Of a stretch of DNA of 64,000 nucleotides, positions 37,001-47,836 are shown in pieces. The DNA is from Gnetum montanum. Its lineage: Eukaryota > Streptophyta > Gnetopsida > Gnetales > Gnetaceae. The stretch is from assembly GCA_015680685.1 (NCBI GenBank), contig MNCI01024321.1, positions 225,844 through 289,843 of the forward strand, written 5' to 3'. A model generated the notes under the pieces. It saw only the letters and a program-made list of their open reading frames with translations, was not told the DNA's origin and searched no databases. Each line of letters opens with the position of its first letter. The stretch's first letter is position 1. A program made the translations under genes and the position numbers.

Positions 37001-37560
37001 ATGGCCAAGCACAGGCTACAAACAAGGTCATCATTAACCTTCTAAAGAAGATGCTTAGCAACAACAAATAATGATGGCACAAGCAATTAATCTATGCACT
37101 ATGGGCCTACCACACAATGCATATAATAGAAGCAGGTAAAACACCATATAGCCTTGTGTATGGGTTTGAAGCAATTTTGCCTCTTAAATTGTAGGTCCCA
37201 TTGTTCCATGTGATCCTCTTGAGCTTCATTGATGAGGCCCAAAATAATGAGTTGAGAACCATCAACCTCAACTATATAGAGGAGGAGTGCATTCAAACAC
37301 TTGATCACCTCAAGTGGTATCAAGAAAAGTAATAGCAAAAGCACTACCACAACCAACATCAATACCTAATCAAGAAAAGGGAATTAGTTTTGAAGGTCAT
37401 TTGCAAACGAGTGAACAAATTCTCAACTAACTAGGAAGGGCCTTTCCTAGTCACAAAGGCCTATGACAATGGAGCATTCAAGCTTGCCGATCTAAACAAT
37501 AATTAGTTTGCCAATCTGATCAACCATTTGTACCTAAAGCCATACTATGCCTAGTACGTA
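34013..37560 (+). pseudogene. pol of element C: reverse transcriptase, RNase H, second RNase H-like domain, integrase
   Basis: Upstream of RT, VLDLEVGDNTKDLL (about 34300) matches element A. RT follows: DYFPLPSINQLVD near 34700, SFMDGFFGYNQI near 34760, and the active site YVDDITVKS near 34955. The thumb and connection run to about 35250. The first RNase H lies at about 35380-35570 (YLATSNASI, EKNYLTLVF). A second RNase H-like domain is at about 35820-36200 (LDFDGDSTSQGGSA, CTNNVAKHEG, NTITNVVATLAL), a Tat-lineage mark. Integrase runs from about 36390: FTLCHRSYDG in the zinc region, a core with MENGP near 36905 (second Asp changed) and NGQAQATNK near 37000 (Glu changed), ending with LINHLYLKPYYA near 37550. 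TAG and TAA stops and several frameshifts make it inactive, although the RT active-site motif is intact. Confidence 0.85.
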
Positions 37561-37595
37561 GTGCCACATCAACAACAAAGCAAGGTAAGCAAGAG

Positions 37596-37925
37596 TCCAC
37601 TATGATTATAAACTAGCATAGATAGTCTGCTATGACTATAAACTATCATAGCTTGTCTTTGGGCCATGACGCTAAAACTGGCACTCACAGCATAGTCCAC
37701 TACAACTATAAACTAGCACAACTCATCCTTACGTCATGATGTTAAATTGGCACAACCTCCATCCTTTTCTATGATATTACATTAGCACACAATAGTTTTC
37801 TAGGACTATAAACTAGCATATCATGGTCTACCAAGACCTTAAACTAGGTTCACGGTTTGCTATGACCCTAAACTAGCATAGCATGTAGTCTACCAGGACC
37901 TTAAACTGGGTTCGTAGTTTAGCAT
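37596..37925. repeat. CTATAAACTAGCATA motif cluster (element C, after pol)
   Basis: About ten units of 'ATGACTATAAACTAGCATAG' or 'AGACCTTAAACTAGG' recur every 25-50 bases just past the integrase end. The position matches the A cluster at 1940-2048. The unit is the same family as 27536-27905 but with TATAAACT in place of CCTAAAACT in many copies. Confidence 0.8.
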
Positions 37926-39555
37926 GCATGGCTCAACATGCATAATTCTGTGAACAAGCAAGCATGAGTACTTCTCATCCTCCATCATCTTCCCACACCT
38001 CATGGACAGGGCAAGGTGAGACGTTGTAGCTCTAAAATGGAATTCACGTTGTTAAGAGAGGCTTTTGGAACATTTGCAGTGTTATCACCCTTGGCAGTTT
38101 TCTAATCCTCTAGAGATGCCCTTAGGCATTTTGCTAATCTTCTAGAGCTTTCACCATCATTGCTAGTAGTACCACCCCCGGGCCACACCAACAACATTAC
38201 CAACCTTGGGTATTTCATTATTAGTTGGAGCTCTCACCATCAACACCACTCACTAGAGTACCAATAGTACTATGGCCTAGCCACCTTACTGCCATCCTTC
38301 AGATCTCACCATTGCTCAAGCTTAGAAGCACATTTAGCATCTTAGCTCTTTGCCATTTTACTAGATTTCCAAGCTCTTATCCTTGGTGTGGAGTCTTGAG
38401 CACCTGCATCACCATCACCCTCAGTTGCTTTGCTAGCCTCCTTGGGGTGCTTGCTTCCAATGTGACCGTTGAAGATTTTGTAGCCTTTTAGCTCTAACAC
38501 CTACACTAGCTTTCCTCCTTTGGCACTACAAGCTCTTGTAACTAGCCCAGCACTCACAACACTTGCAATGCCCTTACAACCAGCAGTTTGCTCTTATCTC
38601 ACATGGCATGTTTGTTTTCTTGTTTTTTTAATGTTGTGTTTGCAGGATGAAGCCCCGGAGGCGATCATTCAGAGATATGTTTCATCATAGTGGCAAGTCA
38701 CCATATTTCTCTGACATTCCTAGTCATACTTGCCAAGCCACTCAAGAGTGCATATCCCTCTTACCCTACCAACTTACTCGCATTTTCCCCTTTACCTTAC
38801 ATTTCCTAGCCTCCCTTGCAAGCTTCTCTGATGTAGATGGTACCCTTCATTTAGTTAACTGCAAAACCCATGATAGACGTAATGCAACTTGTCTCGTGGG
38901 GAGCCTCTGTGGGCTAGTCATAGCTCAAGGAAATGTAACACAACTCATCTTGGGGAGGAAACACCTATCCTATAGACATGACATAGTTGCCTCTAAGTAA
39001 AGCCTGTTGAGTGGCACATAGTCCACTCGATGATACACATCTTGCAGCTAGCATTTTGTAAAGAAAAAAAGTAAAAAAGTAAAAGAAAAAAAATTAAAAA
39101 AAAGGTAAGAAGGGGGTAAAACATATTCCCAAGCAAAATCTAGCAAATTTACAATTTGGTAACCAATCTATCCCTAAATTTGCATCGACCTTCTCATAAG
39201 CATTCCAACGAGAGGTCAACACTTCAGAGGTAAGCCATTATTTTTTGGTACTATGAGCGCTGCCTCTCTCATAAGCATTCTAACAAGAGGTCATCATTTT
39301 GGCAACAAGCTACCCTGGTGTCATAATCATTATCAACTATGCTGACTTCACATCTAGTAGCATGACATCCCTTTACACTTTATTTTCCTTTATTCCTGAA
39401 TACCCATAGCCATTACCATTAGCATATCATTTCCCTTAGCACTCTCAAGCCCAGTGAAGCACCATCTGATCAAGTACCGATGAGCGATGTTGGTGTTGCG
39501 CTTACTATGGTGTTTCATGTTCTTTCTCAACATCTCTTGGTTTACTTCTCTAGAT
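37926..39555. other. 3' region of element C between pol and polypurine tract
   Basis: The stretch is mainly C- and T-rich in the first kilobase, with an A-rich tract at 39058-39112. Two open frames lie at 38225-38491 and 38647-39000. The second encodes 117 residues starting MKPRRRSFRDMF, with a hydrophobic stretch near residues 48-60; neither resembles anything I know. A two-unit direct repeat of 75-base spacing around TCTCATAAGCATTC starts at 39191 and 39266. Confidence 0.5.
38647..39000 (+). CDS. Unrecognised 117-residue open frame, 3' region of element C
   Basis: The frame opens with a basic N-terminus (MKPRRRSFRDMF) and has a Phe/Leu-rich hydrophobic patch near residues 45-62. It is preceded by a T-rich tract ending in TTTGCAGG (38633-38646), which resembles a splice acceptor just ahead of the ATG. 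It is longer than most chance frames here, but no homologue is visible in element A's 3' region, so coding status is doubtful. Confidence 0.25.
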   Translation: MKPRRRSFRDMFHHSGKSPYFSDIPSHTCQATQECISLLPYQLTRIFPFTLHFLASLASFSDVDGTLHLVNCKTHDRRNATCLVGSLCGLVIAQGNVTQLILGRKHLSYRHDIVASK

Positions 39556-39574
39556 GTCAAAAAATAGGGATCAA
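39556..39574 (+). promoter_or_regulatory. Polypurine tract of element C
   Basis: The sequence GTCAAAAAATAGGGATCAA lies directly before TGAAACACC of the 3' LTR. It is purine-rich and in the expected place for plus-strand priming. Confidence 0.6.
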
Positions 39575-41199
39575 TGAAACACCACAAAATTTAGACAACA
39601 ACACCTCAAAAGAAAATTTGTCTAAGTGACAACATAAGGTAAATTTTTTCTAAGTGTTTGGCCCATGCTTCTACTACTAGGATTAAGCTCCAAAGCATAG
39701 TTAGTGTAGCATGGAGCATAGAATGTCAATAATAATTGCAAAGATTTTTCTAAGTGTTGTGCTATGCTTTCATTCTCCTTACTACGATCTAGAGTGTAGC
39801 TAGTGTAGCATGTACTTTAATGGCCAGTTTGCCAAAGTGTCAAGCTAGGAGCTATCAAGCTAACTTACAATGGAAGAAACAATTTGGCAAATTTTCTAAC
39901 TCCTGAGGCTACCCCTCTTACTATGCTCTAGAGCATAGCTAGTATAACTGAGACGAGGATTATAAGTTTTGCCAATTTTTTCCTAAGTGACAATGCTACA
40001 CTCTCATTTTTCCTACTACACTCTAGCGAGTAGTCATCATTGGACTTCAATTTTTGCAAAATTTGTCTAACTGTCAAGCTATGCTTTAGAGCATAGCTAG
40101 TGTAATAATGTAGGACAACCTCAAAAAGCTTTCAAAGCTCAGCATTAGTCTTCATCTCAACCTTAACACTTCTCTAGCAAGAAAGATCAATAATTTGCAT
40201 CTCTTTTGCACCCCTCATTTGTACCAAAATTGTACTTATGCATAACCCCACTTGAAAGAGGAAAGAGCGTAGTCCTAGAGTGTAGCTTCCAAATTGCACT
40301 ATTTTTCACTATTTGTAGGTACATTGTGATCTTTTCAACTTTGGAACATGCAGTCTTGGTAGTGTAGTCACAGTTTGGTAGTCTCTTAGGGTCCATTGAG
40401 CACACTAGAGTGTATCACCAGCTGCTCTAGTGGGAGTGTAGTTGGGTCTAGCGTAGCCCCAACTACCCTCATGCCACGTGGCACCTGATCTTTACTTTAC
40501 ATCAACCCTAACCCTATAAATACTCTAGCATTTCATGTTTTAGTAGTTCGAAAATTCAAACTTCAATTGGCATTTTTTAGTCAACAACTTTGCATTCACG
40601 TGGCATTTCTCAGTTGACAAACCTGAAGCAAACCAAACACCCCTGCATCCCAAAGCACTCAATATCTTGGCAGTACCTTTGCATCACTACCTAGCACACT
40701 GTAGCCCATACGACACCACAGTAACCAACCCAATAGGCACAGACTTCATGACAGATGTTAGTTTTCATAGCCCAAAGATCCTAGAGACTGTGACTACATT
40801 GCCTACTATACCTATTTGTACATTTGGGGTGGTGTGATTCTTCCTCTCTCAAATTCCTTTACATTTTCAAGCATTTTCTTCGGCATTTAGCATCACACTC
40901 ACATTTCTTCTCTATTTTGCACACATTTTCACATTTTTACCATCGTTCTCATAGTAGGAAACCTCGCTATGCTCAAGCTTAATCAACCTCAGTACCACCG
41001 AAAACACTATGCGAACCCCTAGTACTCATTTTCTAAACACTCCGTAAGTCTCAGTTTGATCAATAAGACCATCTTGGGTACTTGTCCTCTATTTTTTCCC
41101 TCCAATGATGGCCCTTTGAAAAAAGACAAGGTTAGGACTATACCACGACTACAGACCCCTCATCATGATTGTTCTAGTTGTTGATGTTTTTGATCACTA
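39575..41199 (+). repeat. 3' LTR of element C
   Basis: It is the partner of 21446-23081, from TGAAACACCAC to GATCACTA. It keeps the CTCTAGAGCATAG palindromes (near 39786, 39925, 40020 and 40085) and the CTATAAATACTC box near 40515. The two LTRs show scattered substitutions and small indels throughout, which indicates an old insertion. Confidence 0.88.
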
Positions 41200-41200
41200 A

Positions 41201-41205
41201 AATGT
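41201..41205 (+). other. Target site duplication of element C, right copy
   Basis: AATGT follows the LTR end. It pairs with ATAGT at 21441-21445 with two mismatches. The following TCTAGAAGG resumes B's reverse transcriptase. Confidence 0.5.
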
Positions 41206-41890
41206 TCTAGAAGGGCATAGTACTGGGACATAGAATTACGTAGGCAAGGATTGAGGTAGACTCAGAAAAGATAAGGATCATCCAAGGAATCACACACCAA
41301 CCAAAGATAGTCAAATATGTCCAATCATTCCTTGGACACACTAGCTACTATCGACGATTTATAGAGAATTTCTCTAAGATTGCAAAACCATTGGTCAAGC
41401 TTACAAAGAAAGATGCTCCATTCATCTAGACCAAGAAGTATGAACATGCATTCCAATAGCTAAAGGACAAACTCATAGAAACTCTAAGTCTATGGGTACC
41501 AGACTAGTCTAGACCATTTCATATAATGATGGATGCATCTAATTATGCCTTGGAAGTTATGCTTACACAATTAAATAATAAGAAACCTTCATATTACATC
41601 CAATGTACTAGCAAAAGCATTGTGGGTGCACAGTTGAATTACAACACAACTAAGAAAGAACTAATGACAGTTGTGTATACTCTTAAAAAGTGCAAGCACT
41701 ATGTGCTTGGCTATAAAGTGTTTGTGCACATAGATCATAGTGCCATCCACTTCCTAATCAATAAGCCAATGGTGAGCCCTCATATCATATAGTGGCTCAT
41801 GATCTTGTAGGAATTTGATCTCATAAAGGTAGATCAAAAGGGGACTAAGAATGAGATCACTGATCATCTCTCTCTTTATAGATGAACTCC
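41206..41890 (+). pseudogene. Reverse transcriptase 3' part and RNase H of element B
   Basis: This is the continuation of 20561-21445. After a one-base indel near 41214 the EGIVLGH motif can be read, then the thumb segment SFLGHTSYYRRFIENFSKIAKPL (about 41320-41395). RNase H follows: PFHIMMDASNYALEV near 41520, KELMTVVYTLKK near 41660, VHIDHSAIHFL near 41730 and DHLS near 41865. Compared with D (51930-52600) the order is the same. Stops are mainly TAG at Trp or Gln positions. Confidence 0.82.
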
Positions 41891-41899
41891 TCTTTACTG

Positions 41900-43190
41900 G
41901 AGAAATAAATAAACAAATGTCTGTAGAAAGAAAATGGTATGATGGCATCCTCACTTACCTTTTTACTCAAGAGATGCCAAAGTATTTAGACTTTAGGAAG
42001 AAACAATAGTTTCTTCATCTGGTTAAGTATTTCATAAAAATCAATGGACACCATTACAAGGTATGTGTTGATGGCCTAGTTTGTTGGTGTGTCCCTAATG
42101 CAAACTAATTGCACATACTACAGGATGCTCATGAAGGCCCTTGCAGAGGCCACTATGCTAGGAGATGCATAGCCATAAAAATCATAATGAAAAAATACTA
42201 TTGGCCTACAATCTCTAGGAATGTCCACTAGTTTGTCTAATCCTGTGAATGCTGTCAACAAGATGATGGGATGACCTCTTAAATGAAGGATCCTCAATAG
42301 TGGATTCAACCACTGGAGCCTTTTGACATATGGGTCATTAACTTCATGGGTCCCATTACACCCATGTCCAATGGAAAAGCATACATCATCATAGGAGTCA
42401 ACTACTACACTAAATGGGTAGAAGTAGAAGCCATCACCCATTGTACATCATCGACTACTATTTGATTTGTATAACAAAATGTTGTAAATAAGTTTGGGAT
42501 GCCACACACATTGATTTTTGAAAATGGAACTCATTTTAAAGGTTTCACTTTTTGAAAACTCATGCAACACTTAGTCAAACATAAATTAAAAACACCCTAT
42601 CACCCCCTAAGTCAACAGTCAAGTAAAGGTAACTAACAAGGAGATCACAAAGATTCAACAAGGACTATAAGCAAACATAGGAGAGACTAGAGCACAAAAC
42701 TCAACGATTCCCTTTGGGCCTACCACTCAACATGGAAACTACCTATTGGCTACTCTCCCTACAAGTTAGTGTACAGGAAACTTCTAACACTCCTGATTCA
42801 ATCTGAGTTTTGTATATTCTTAACAACCTGTGACCTGGATCTTAACTTAAGTCTAGCACAAAAAGAAAGACTAATTAATCTCAACGTGCTAGAAAAAAAC
42901 TAATTAGTGGCCCTATCTTTGAATGAAGTGCACAAGACATTCAACAAGCAACATCATGACCTTAGAATACAAAAAGTAAAATTTCAACCTAGAGATAAGG
43001 TTTTCTATTGGAATCCCACACACATACCTTAGAAAACTAAGTTTTAAACATTGTGAAAGGAACCTTATATAATTGTCAAAACCTTTTCCTATGGGGTCAT
43101 GTTAGTCTACAAACCTGAGAGCCAAGAAAAAAAAGCAATTGGTCAACATCCAACAAGTGAAGCATTTCCATGAGCCAAAGTAAGCCAGTG
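41900..43190 (+). pseudogene. Integrase of element B
   Basis: Motifs run in order. The zinc-binding region at about 42110-42260 has DAHEGPCRGHYARRC and CECCQQ. The core follows, where WVINFMGPIT (near 42330) has Asn in place of the first catalytic Asp, and LIFENGTHF (near 42510) has Glu in place of the second. A degenerate PYHP segment lies near 42595, then NDSLWAYHS-like and GYSPYKLVY segments (about 42700-42770). The end PKKKQLVNIQQ-like stretch near 43140 matches D's VNIQQIKPFHEPK. It is inactive. Confidence 0.78.
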
Positions 43191-44760
43191 CAACAAAAAC
43201 CTCAACATATAGACAACCATGCTCAATTTTTCAGATCACCTCCTTCCAACACAATCATGGGGGAGATGGCCATATGTGTTAACCATATACGTGGCTTCTT
43301 AGTTTTTCTATTTTTTGTTTTACACATTTTTTTCTTTGCAATTTGTTTCTTTTACACCTTTTTGATTTTAAATATTTTTCCTATTTTTACACCATTTTTT
43401 GTTTCACACCATCATTAGTACATTTAAATATTTATTGAATATTTTACACTTTCTTATATATTTTACTTTTTTTAAGTGTGATTCTAAAATTTTTGATAAT
43501 AAATGTGCTTTGTGCCAATAGGACATAGTGATGCTGTAGCTATTACTAATGGTGGTTTATGCTTATGTTTTATTTACTAATGTCTAGTTTTTATTTTTAA
43601 ATTTTTGTGCTGATGTCTAGGTCATGGTTTCCTTTTCATGGAATAGGCAGTAAGTCCACGTCATCCATCCATCCACAAACTCTATGGTTTTCTTTGTTTT
43701 TGGAATTTGAGGTTACTTTTCATTCAATAAAATTTTAATAAAATTGTGACCTTGGTAGTTTCTAGAATTGGAAAGGATTAAATGATTTGCACTAGGTGTG
43801 ACTTCAAAAGAACTTAATACTCTATGTACTCTTCTACTTACTTATGTGCTTAGGTGTTTTCATAGACTTCTTACCATTCCATGGTGACCAATAAGAGGAT
43901 GTCAAATAAAGTTTTTTCATAGTGTGGTTCTCATCCAGAAAGAAAAAGAAACAATAAAAAACATGATGGGAACTCATAGCACACCCCTTAGACAAATCAA
44001 TACGATATAAGCACTGGTTATGGGACTAGAAAGACATGTTACCCATGCCTGAAGGTCTCCTCTAACTAAGGCCATTTCTCACTTCTTGCTTCTATTTCCT
44101 TCTCTTTATGAAATGGTAGTTGTTGTGTGGGAGCATTCTTGTGTCTCGAGGGGATGGATTGGTCTTGGAGTGCCAATGCAAAGTTATTAAAAGAGGTTGA
44201 TTTTAATCTGGACTAAGGATGGATCTTCTTAGATCATTTTAAACACAAAACTCCACAAGGAACTTCTTATGACCTTACTTTAGAATTCCATTTCATCTTC
44301 TCCATCATTCATTTATGTTGCCATAACTCACCTCACTGCCAAAGTCCATGTTCTTGATTTGATGTCTTGGTCTGATGTATTTGAATTCTTAGGTGGAATC
44401 TTCTAGGTTTTGATCCTTAACTTCCATCAATCATTAATCACCTATGGGGCCCATGGAATCCTTAGGTTGAGGTTATGCAAGGGCAAATAAGGCATGTGCT
44501 TGCTATGGGAAGGTCCCACTTGCATCTCCCTTGGTTGGGTTCATTAAGCATCTTATCCTTAGGCATTCTTGCAATCAGAATCTTTCATACACCCATCTTC
44601 TACATTGAACCACATGCTCCTTTGCATATTTTGTTCAATGACCACATTCTCCATCAAATTTTTGAATTTTTGAGTTTTCAAAGACCTTCTTCAATGATTT
44701 TATCATATTCTTGGCTTTTCTAGGACTCCATGAACCCCAAATTCATTAAAAAAATCCTTG
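43191..44760 (+). other. 3' non-coding region of element B, shared with D
   Basis: The region matches 53958-55260 of D through common landmarks such as CATCCATCCACAAACTCTATGG (CATCCACCCATCCACATACT in D), a 'GGGAGCATTCTTGTGTCTC' stretch and a 'GATGGATC' segment. It is T-rich at the start (43300-43490). No reading frame is conserved between B and D here, so it is likely untranslated element sequence. Confidence 0.65.
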
Positions 44761-45314
44761 TATTTTTTAAGATATTCAAATTTCAAAAATTTTCCTACGA
44801 GCTCCATATATGAGGCCCCATCAATAGAGCAGACCCATATACAAACCCCCATCAATGTGGCAAAAAAAAAATACTATATATATGTGTGACCCCAATTTGA
44901 AATTTTTACATTTTTTTACAAATGCCAATGGAGTTTTTTAAATTTTCAGAGCCTTGAACCTTGCAAAGCCCATAACTTCCTAATCGTTTATCCAAATCAC
45001 TCTATTCTTCAACCCTATACTTACTAGAGGTAAGCTCTTTGTTGTGGGGGCCACAATTATGTCATTTTTTATGGAAATTTTTTTGCCATTGTTCTAACTC
45101 CCACAAAATTTTAACTAAGAAATCAAGAATTAAACACCAAAATTATAAGAATTAAACCTTTCCAACAAACTCCGATGACATTTACAATAAATAATTAATA
45201 AAATAATCAATATGCCATGGTCCAACCTTAGCCAAAGGGTTACTAACTAATGAGATAAGATATTCAAATCCATGGAATGAGTTACCTAAATGAGGTGGCC
45301 TGAATAATTAGCTT
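44761..45314. other. AT-rich stretch before the accessory ORF of B
   Basis: The sequence is present in B but has no visible match in D. A TACTATATATATGTGTG string lies near 44875 and 'GGCCCCATCAATAGAGC' near 44815, similar to the early part of B's own LTR (GGCCCCATCAAC and similar). It may hold a remnant of another LTR or a promoter; this is uncertain. Confidence 0.35.
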
Positions 45315-46835
45315 GATGGATGGAGGTGGATCCATTTTCTCAGCCCAAAGAATGCAGTTGTTTGTGAGATCGAATCTTAGCATGAGAGAGGTCATAGTAT
45401 CTTTCATAGAATACTAGGCACTCCCAAAAAATTTTGAAAATGTTGTAACCTTCTTAGTGTGCTTGGAGAAAGGCAAGGGGGCAACAGTATTGGTGATGCA
45501 GCACCAAAGGTAGGAGACAACAACAAAGGTGGTTGCTAACCAAACTATCAAAATCCTGAATGCACCTATGATGTCTGTACTATGCATCACTACACTCAAT
45601 AATGTGCAAATGTCAGTAGGGACCACAAGCAGTAGGATACATGCAACATAGCATAAAGAACCATTGGACTGATTGGTGGGAATTGGGCAACCACTTTTGG
45701 ATGTCTTTGATCTTCTGGATAATATTACTGTAACCTAATCAGAGCTTCTAGAGGTAAAGAGTAAAAACATCATCTTCAAGGGGTAACTTGAAACAACCAA
45801 GGAGCTGAACGAATGCTTCGCTACTGAAGTTGCCAAATTAAAAGCCTTAATTGCTGACCCTACATTTCTTAACTTGGTATTGATAAAAGATGAAGCTCCT
45901 GAACAACTTGACACTAAGCTAAAAGGGGTTGACGGTGCGATGGAGAAGGTGATGTTCTACTAAACCTTGGTAGAGGCTACATAGCACAAAATTTAGAAGG
46001 CCTTGGATCAAACCCGCTAGGAGAATGTATAGTTGACCATAGAGAACCATCACCTGCAAAATGTTGATGAGAAAAAATAGTAATTAATTAATTTCATCCA
46101 TTAATAGAAAGAGTAACTAGCTAGAGTGAACATAGAGCTAAAGAGATTAGTAGCAGAGAACAAAAATCTCTTCATGGAGGAGGTCCATGCCCTTTGTTAG
46201 AATACCACGATCAAGGTAGCCATTTGGAAATTAGAGGTTCTCAAATTTGAGAGAGTCAAGGATCATTACAGAGATCAGGTCAGTCTATAGAAAGTAAATA
46301 AAAAACACATCCAATTGACGAAGGCATAAATGAATGAAACCCTCCAACAACTCGAGCAAGGAAGAGAATTGTGGAAACCCATCGTTGATGGGATAAATGC
46401 CTACAACAAGGTGGAGATCTGCATGAAAGAGTTGTAGATTGAGGAGATGATAGAATACATGAAGCTTTCCAATATGATATGCTAATCTAGCCATGTTGAC
46501 TCTAAAATGATAGTAGTCAAAATTAGAGAAACAGGTGGCCAGCTCGTAGTTATTGTACAAGGTTGAGTTCAAACATCACAAAGACACTAAGTCAAAGCTT
46601 GCGGTGGTAAATGCTAAACTCAAAGTTCTCAATGGAAAATACACTAATCAAAGATCTACCATTGAGAACCTAGCCAGAAGGATGAACAACTACCAAGAGC
46701 TACAAAATGTAGTCAGGACATTCGACATTGAACATAAACAATTCATTGTCTAGGTTGTCAATACTAAGGAGTTGTTTCTAGTAATTCCCTGTCCATGGAA
46801 TATTCTCATTCTAGCCCACATTGATGATGTCACAT
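45315..46835 (+). pseudogene. Accessory coiled-coil ORF of element B, 5' part (interrupted by D)
   Basis: A long frame with a clear coiled-coil character lies downstream of integrase on the sense strand. The N-terminal part (MREVIVSFIEY near 45380, then Val/Thr-rich) is followed from about 45750 by hundreds of charged residues in heptad-like order, for example KELNECFATEVAKLKAL, NIELKRLVAENKNL and ARRMNNYQEL. Roughly a dozen interruptions are TAG at positions where a Gln fits the heptads. Near 46555 a frameshift is needed. The frame reaches IDDVT at 46835, where D is inserted, and continues at 56746. The family is not recognised. Element D lacks it. Confidence 0.65.
46831..46835 (+). other. 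Target site duplication of element D, left copy
   Basis: CACAT precedes the LTR; the right copy at 56741-56745 is CGCAT. The only difference is a CpG-type transition. Confidence 0.8.
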
Positions 46836-47672
46836 TCATAAATCATGTTTTTCATACACTCTAATATTGGGGCGATCGCGATATCGGGTACGCGATAGCG
46901 CGACCCAAGATTTGATATCATAGGGTTACTCCCGAGTCTATAAATATAGTTCCCAAGTGCACAATTGGGAGTAAGTTTTTGGTACTCAAGTAGTGAAACT
47001 CTTCTAGTTTGTCCATTTGAAAGTTAGAATATTTTCCAAATGCCCATAGCAAGAGGTTTAAGTTTAAACAAATCTTAATTCAAGCATTGATGTACCTAAA
47101 CATACCATTGTGTTGGCAATAAAGACAAACTCTTTAATTCATTCCTAGTAGCACTTGAGGCTTTCTTTCTTATGCATTTATATTTTATGCAATTTACATA
47201 AATATTATTTATGTAGTAATTAATTTTGATTAATCAAGAAACTTATTAAGATACACAAGCACAACCCCTTCCAACATATGTGTGACACTTGGTAGCTCAA
47301 AAATAACTAGTGTTTGATAGCTTAGCAGTGTTTGCACAAGGTTTAGGATGTGTCCGAGAAGTGGGGAACAGTTACTTATGTTAGGCTAGATTAGACCATA
47401 GTTTACTTAGCATTTAATCACTCTTACTTTCATTCTTGTTCTAGGCGAATACTTTGATAAAAACACAAAATAATAAAAATTTTATGCCTCAGTCACACTT
47501 AACCATACAATTGTACTTCACAAGTGGGATTGGGAAGACAAAAAATGGATAACACACATGCATTGTTTAGCTCTAGCATACTTAGTAATTATAGTCTACA
47601 GAATTCGACCATATTGCACATGAACTCCTATGATTCATATGGTTGGGTGTAGGGGTATCTTGTCGCTCATCA
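46836..47672 (+). repeat. 5' LTR of element D
   Basis: It starts TCATAAATCATG (the 3' copy has TGATAAATCATG, so the first G has changed) and ends TCGCTCATCA. Just after the start is a CpG-dense patch (46870-46911). A TATA box TATAAATATAG lies near 46939 and a poly(A)-type CAATAAAGAC near 47116. The sequence matches 55895-56740 end to end. Confidence 0.9.
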
Positions 47673-47692
47673 TTGGTGCCATTGTCGAAGAC
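47673..47692 (+). other. Primer binding site of element D (tRNA-Asp type)
   Basis: TTGGTGCCATTGTCGAAGAC follows the LTR directly. It equals the Athila-type tRNA-Asp site with C-to-T and G-to-A changes, several of them at CpG positions. The B site is decayed at other positions of the same motif. Confidence 0.75.
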
Positions 47693-47836
47693 TATAGTTC
47701 TTCGTGCGCTATCTAAACCTAGTAAAACTCAGTAACCTTGTTGTTCAAATCCTAAGATTCAAATCCTATGAAAAAAAAATTATTATCATTAAATTAAACC
47801 TTAACTGCAAACTATTTACAAGTTTATTAACATAAA

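Larger units (their letters stand above)
21446..41199 (+). mobile_element. Element C: complete but decayed Tat-like LTR retrotransposon, about 19.75 kb, inserted in B's reverse transcriptase
   Basis: Two direct LTRs (21446-23081 and 39575-41199) enclose primer site, gag, protease, an antisense accessory gene, reverse transcriptase, RNase H, a second RNase H-like domain, integrase, a long 3' region and a polypurine tract. The flanking sequence is B's reverse transcriptase, continuous on both sides. Large size, a second RNase H before integrase and a big pre-gag leader fit the Tat/Ogre branch. The two LTRs differ at roughly one base in five in the first 135 bases, so the insertion is old. Confidence 0.88.

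Noticed and set aside
37099-37362. Minus-strand 87-codon frame
   Set aside because: It is antisense to the element C integrase, which has recognisable motifs on the plus strand.
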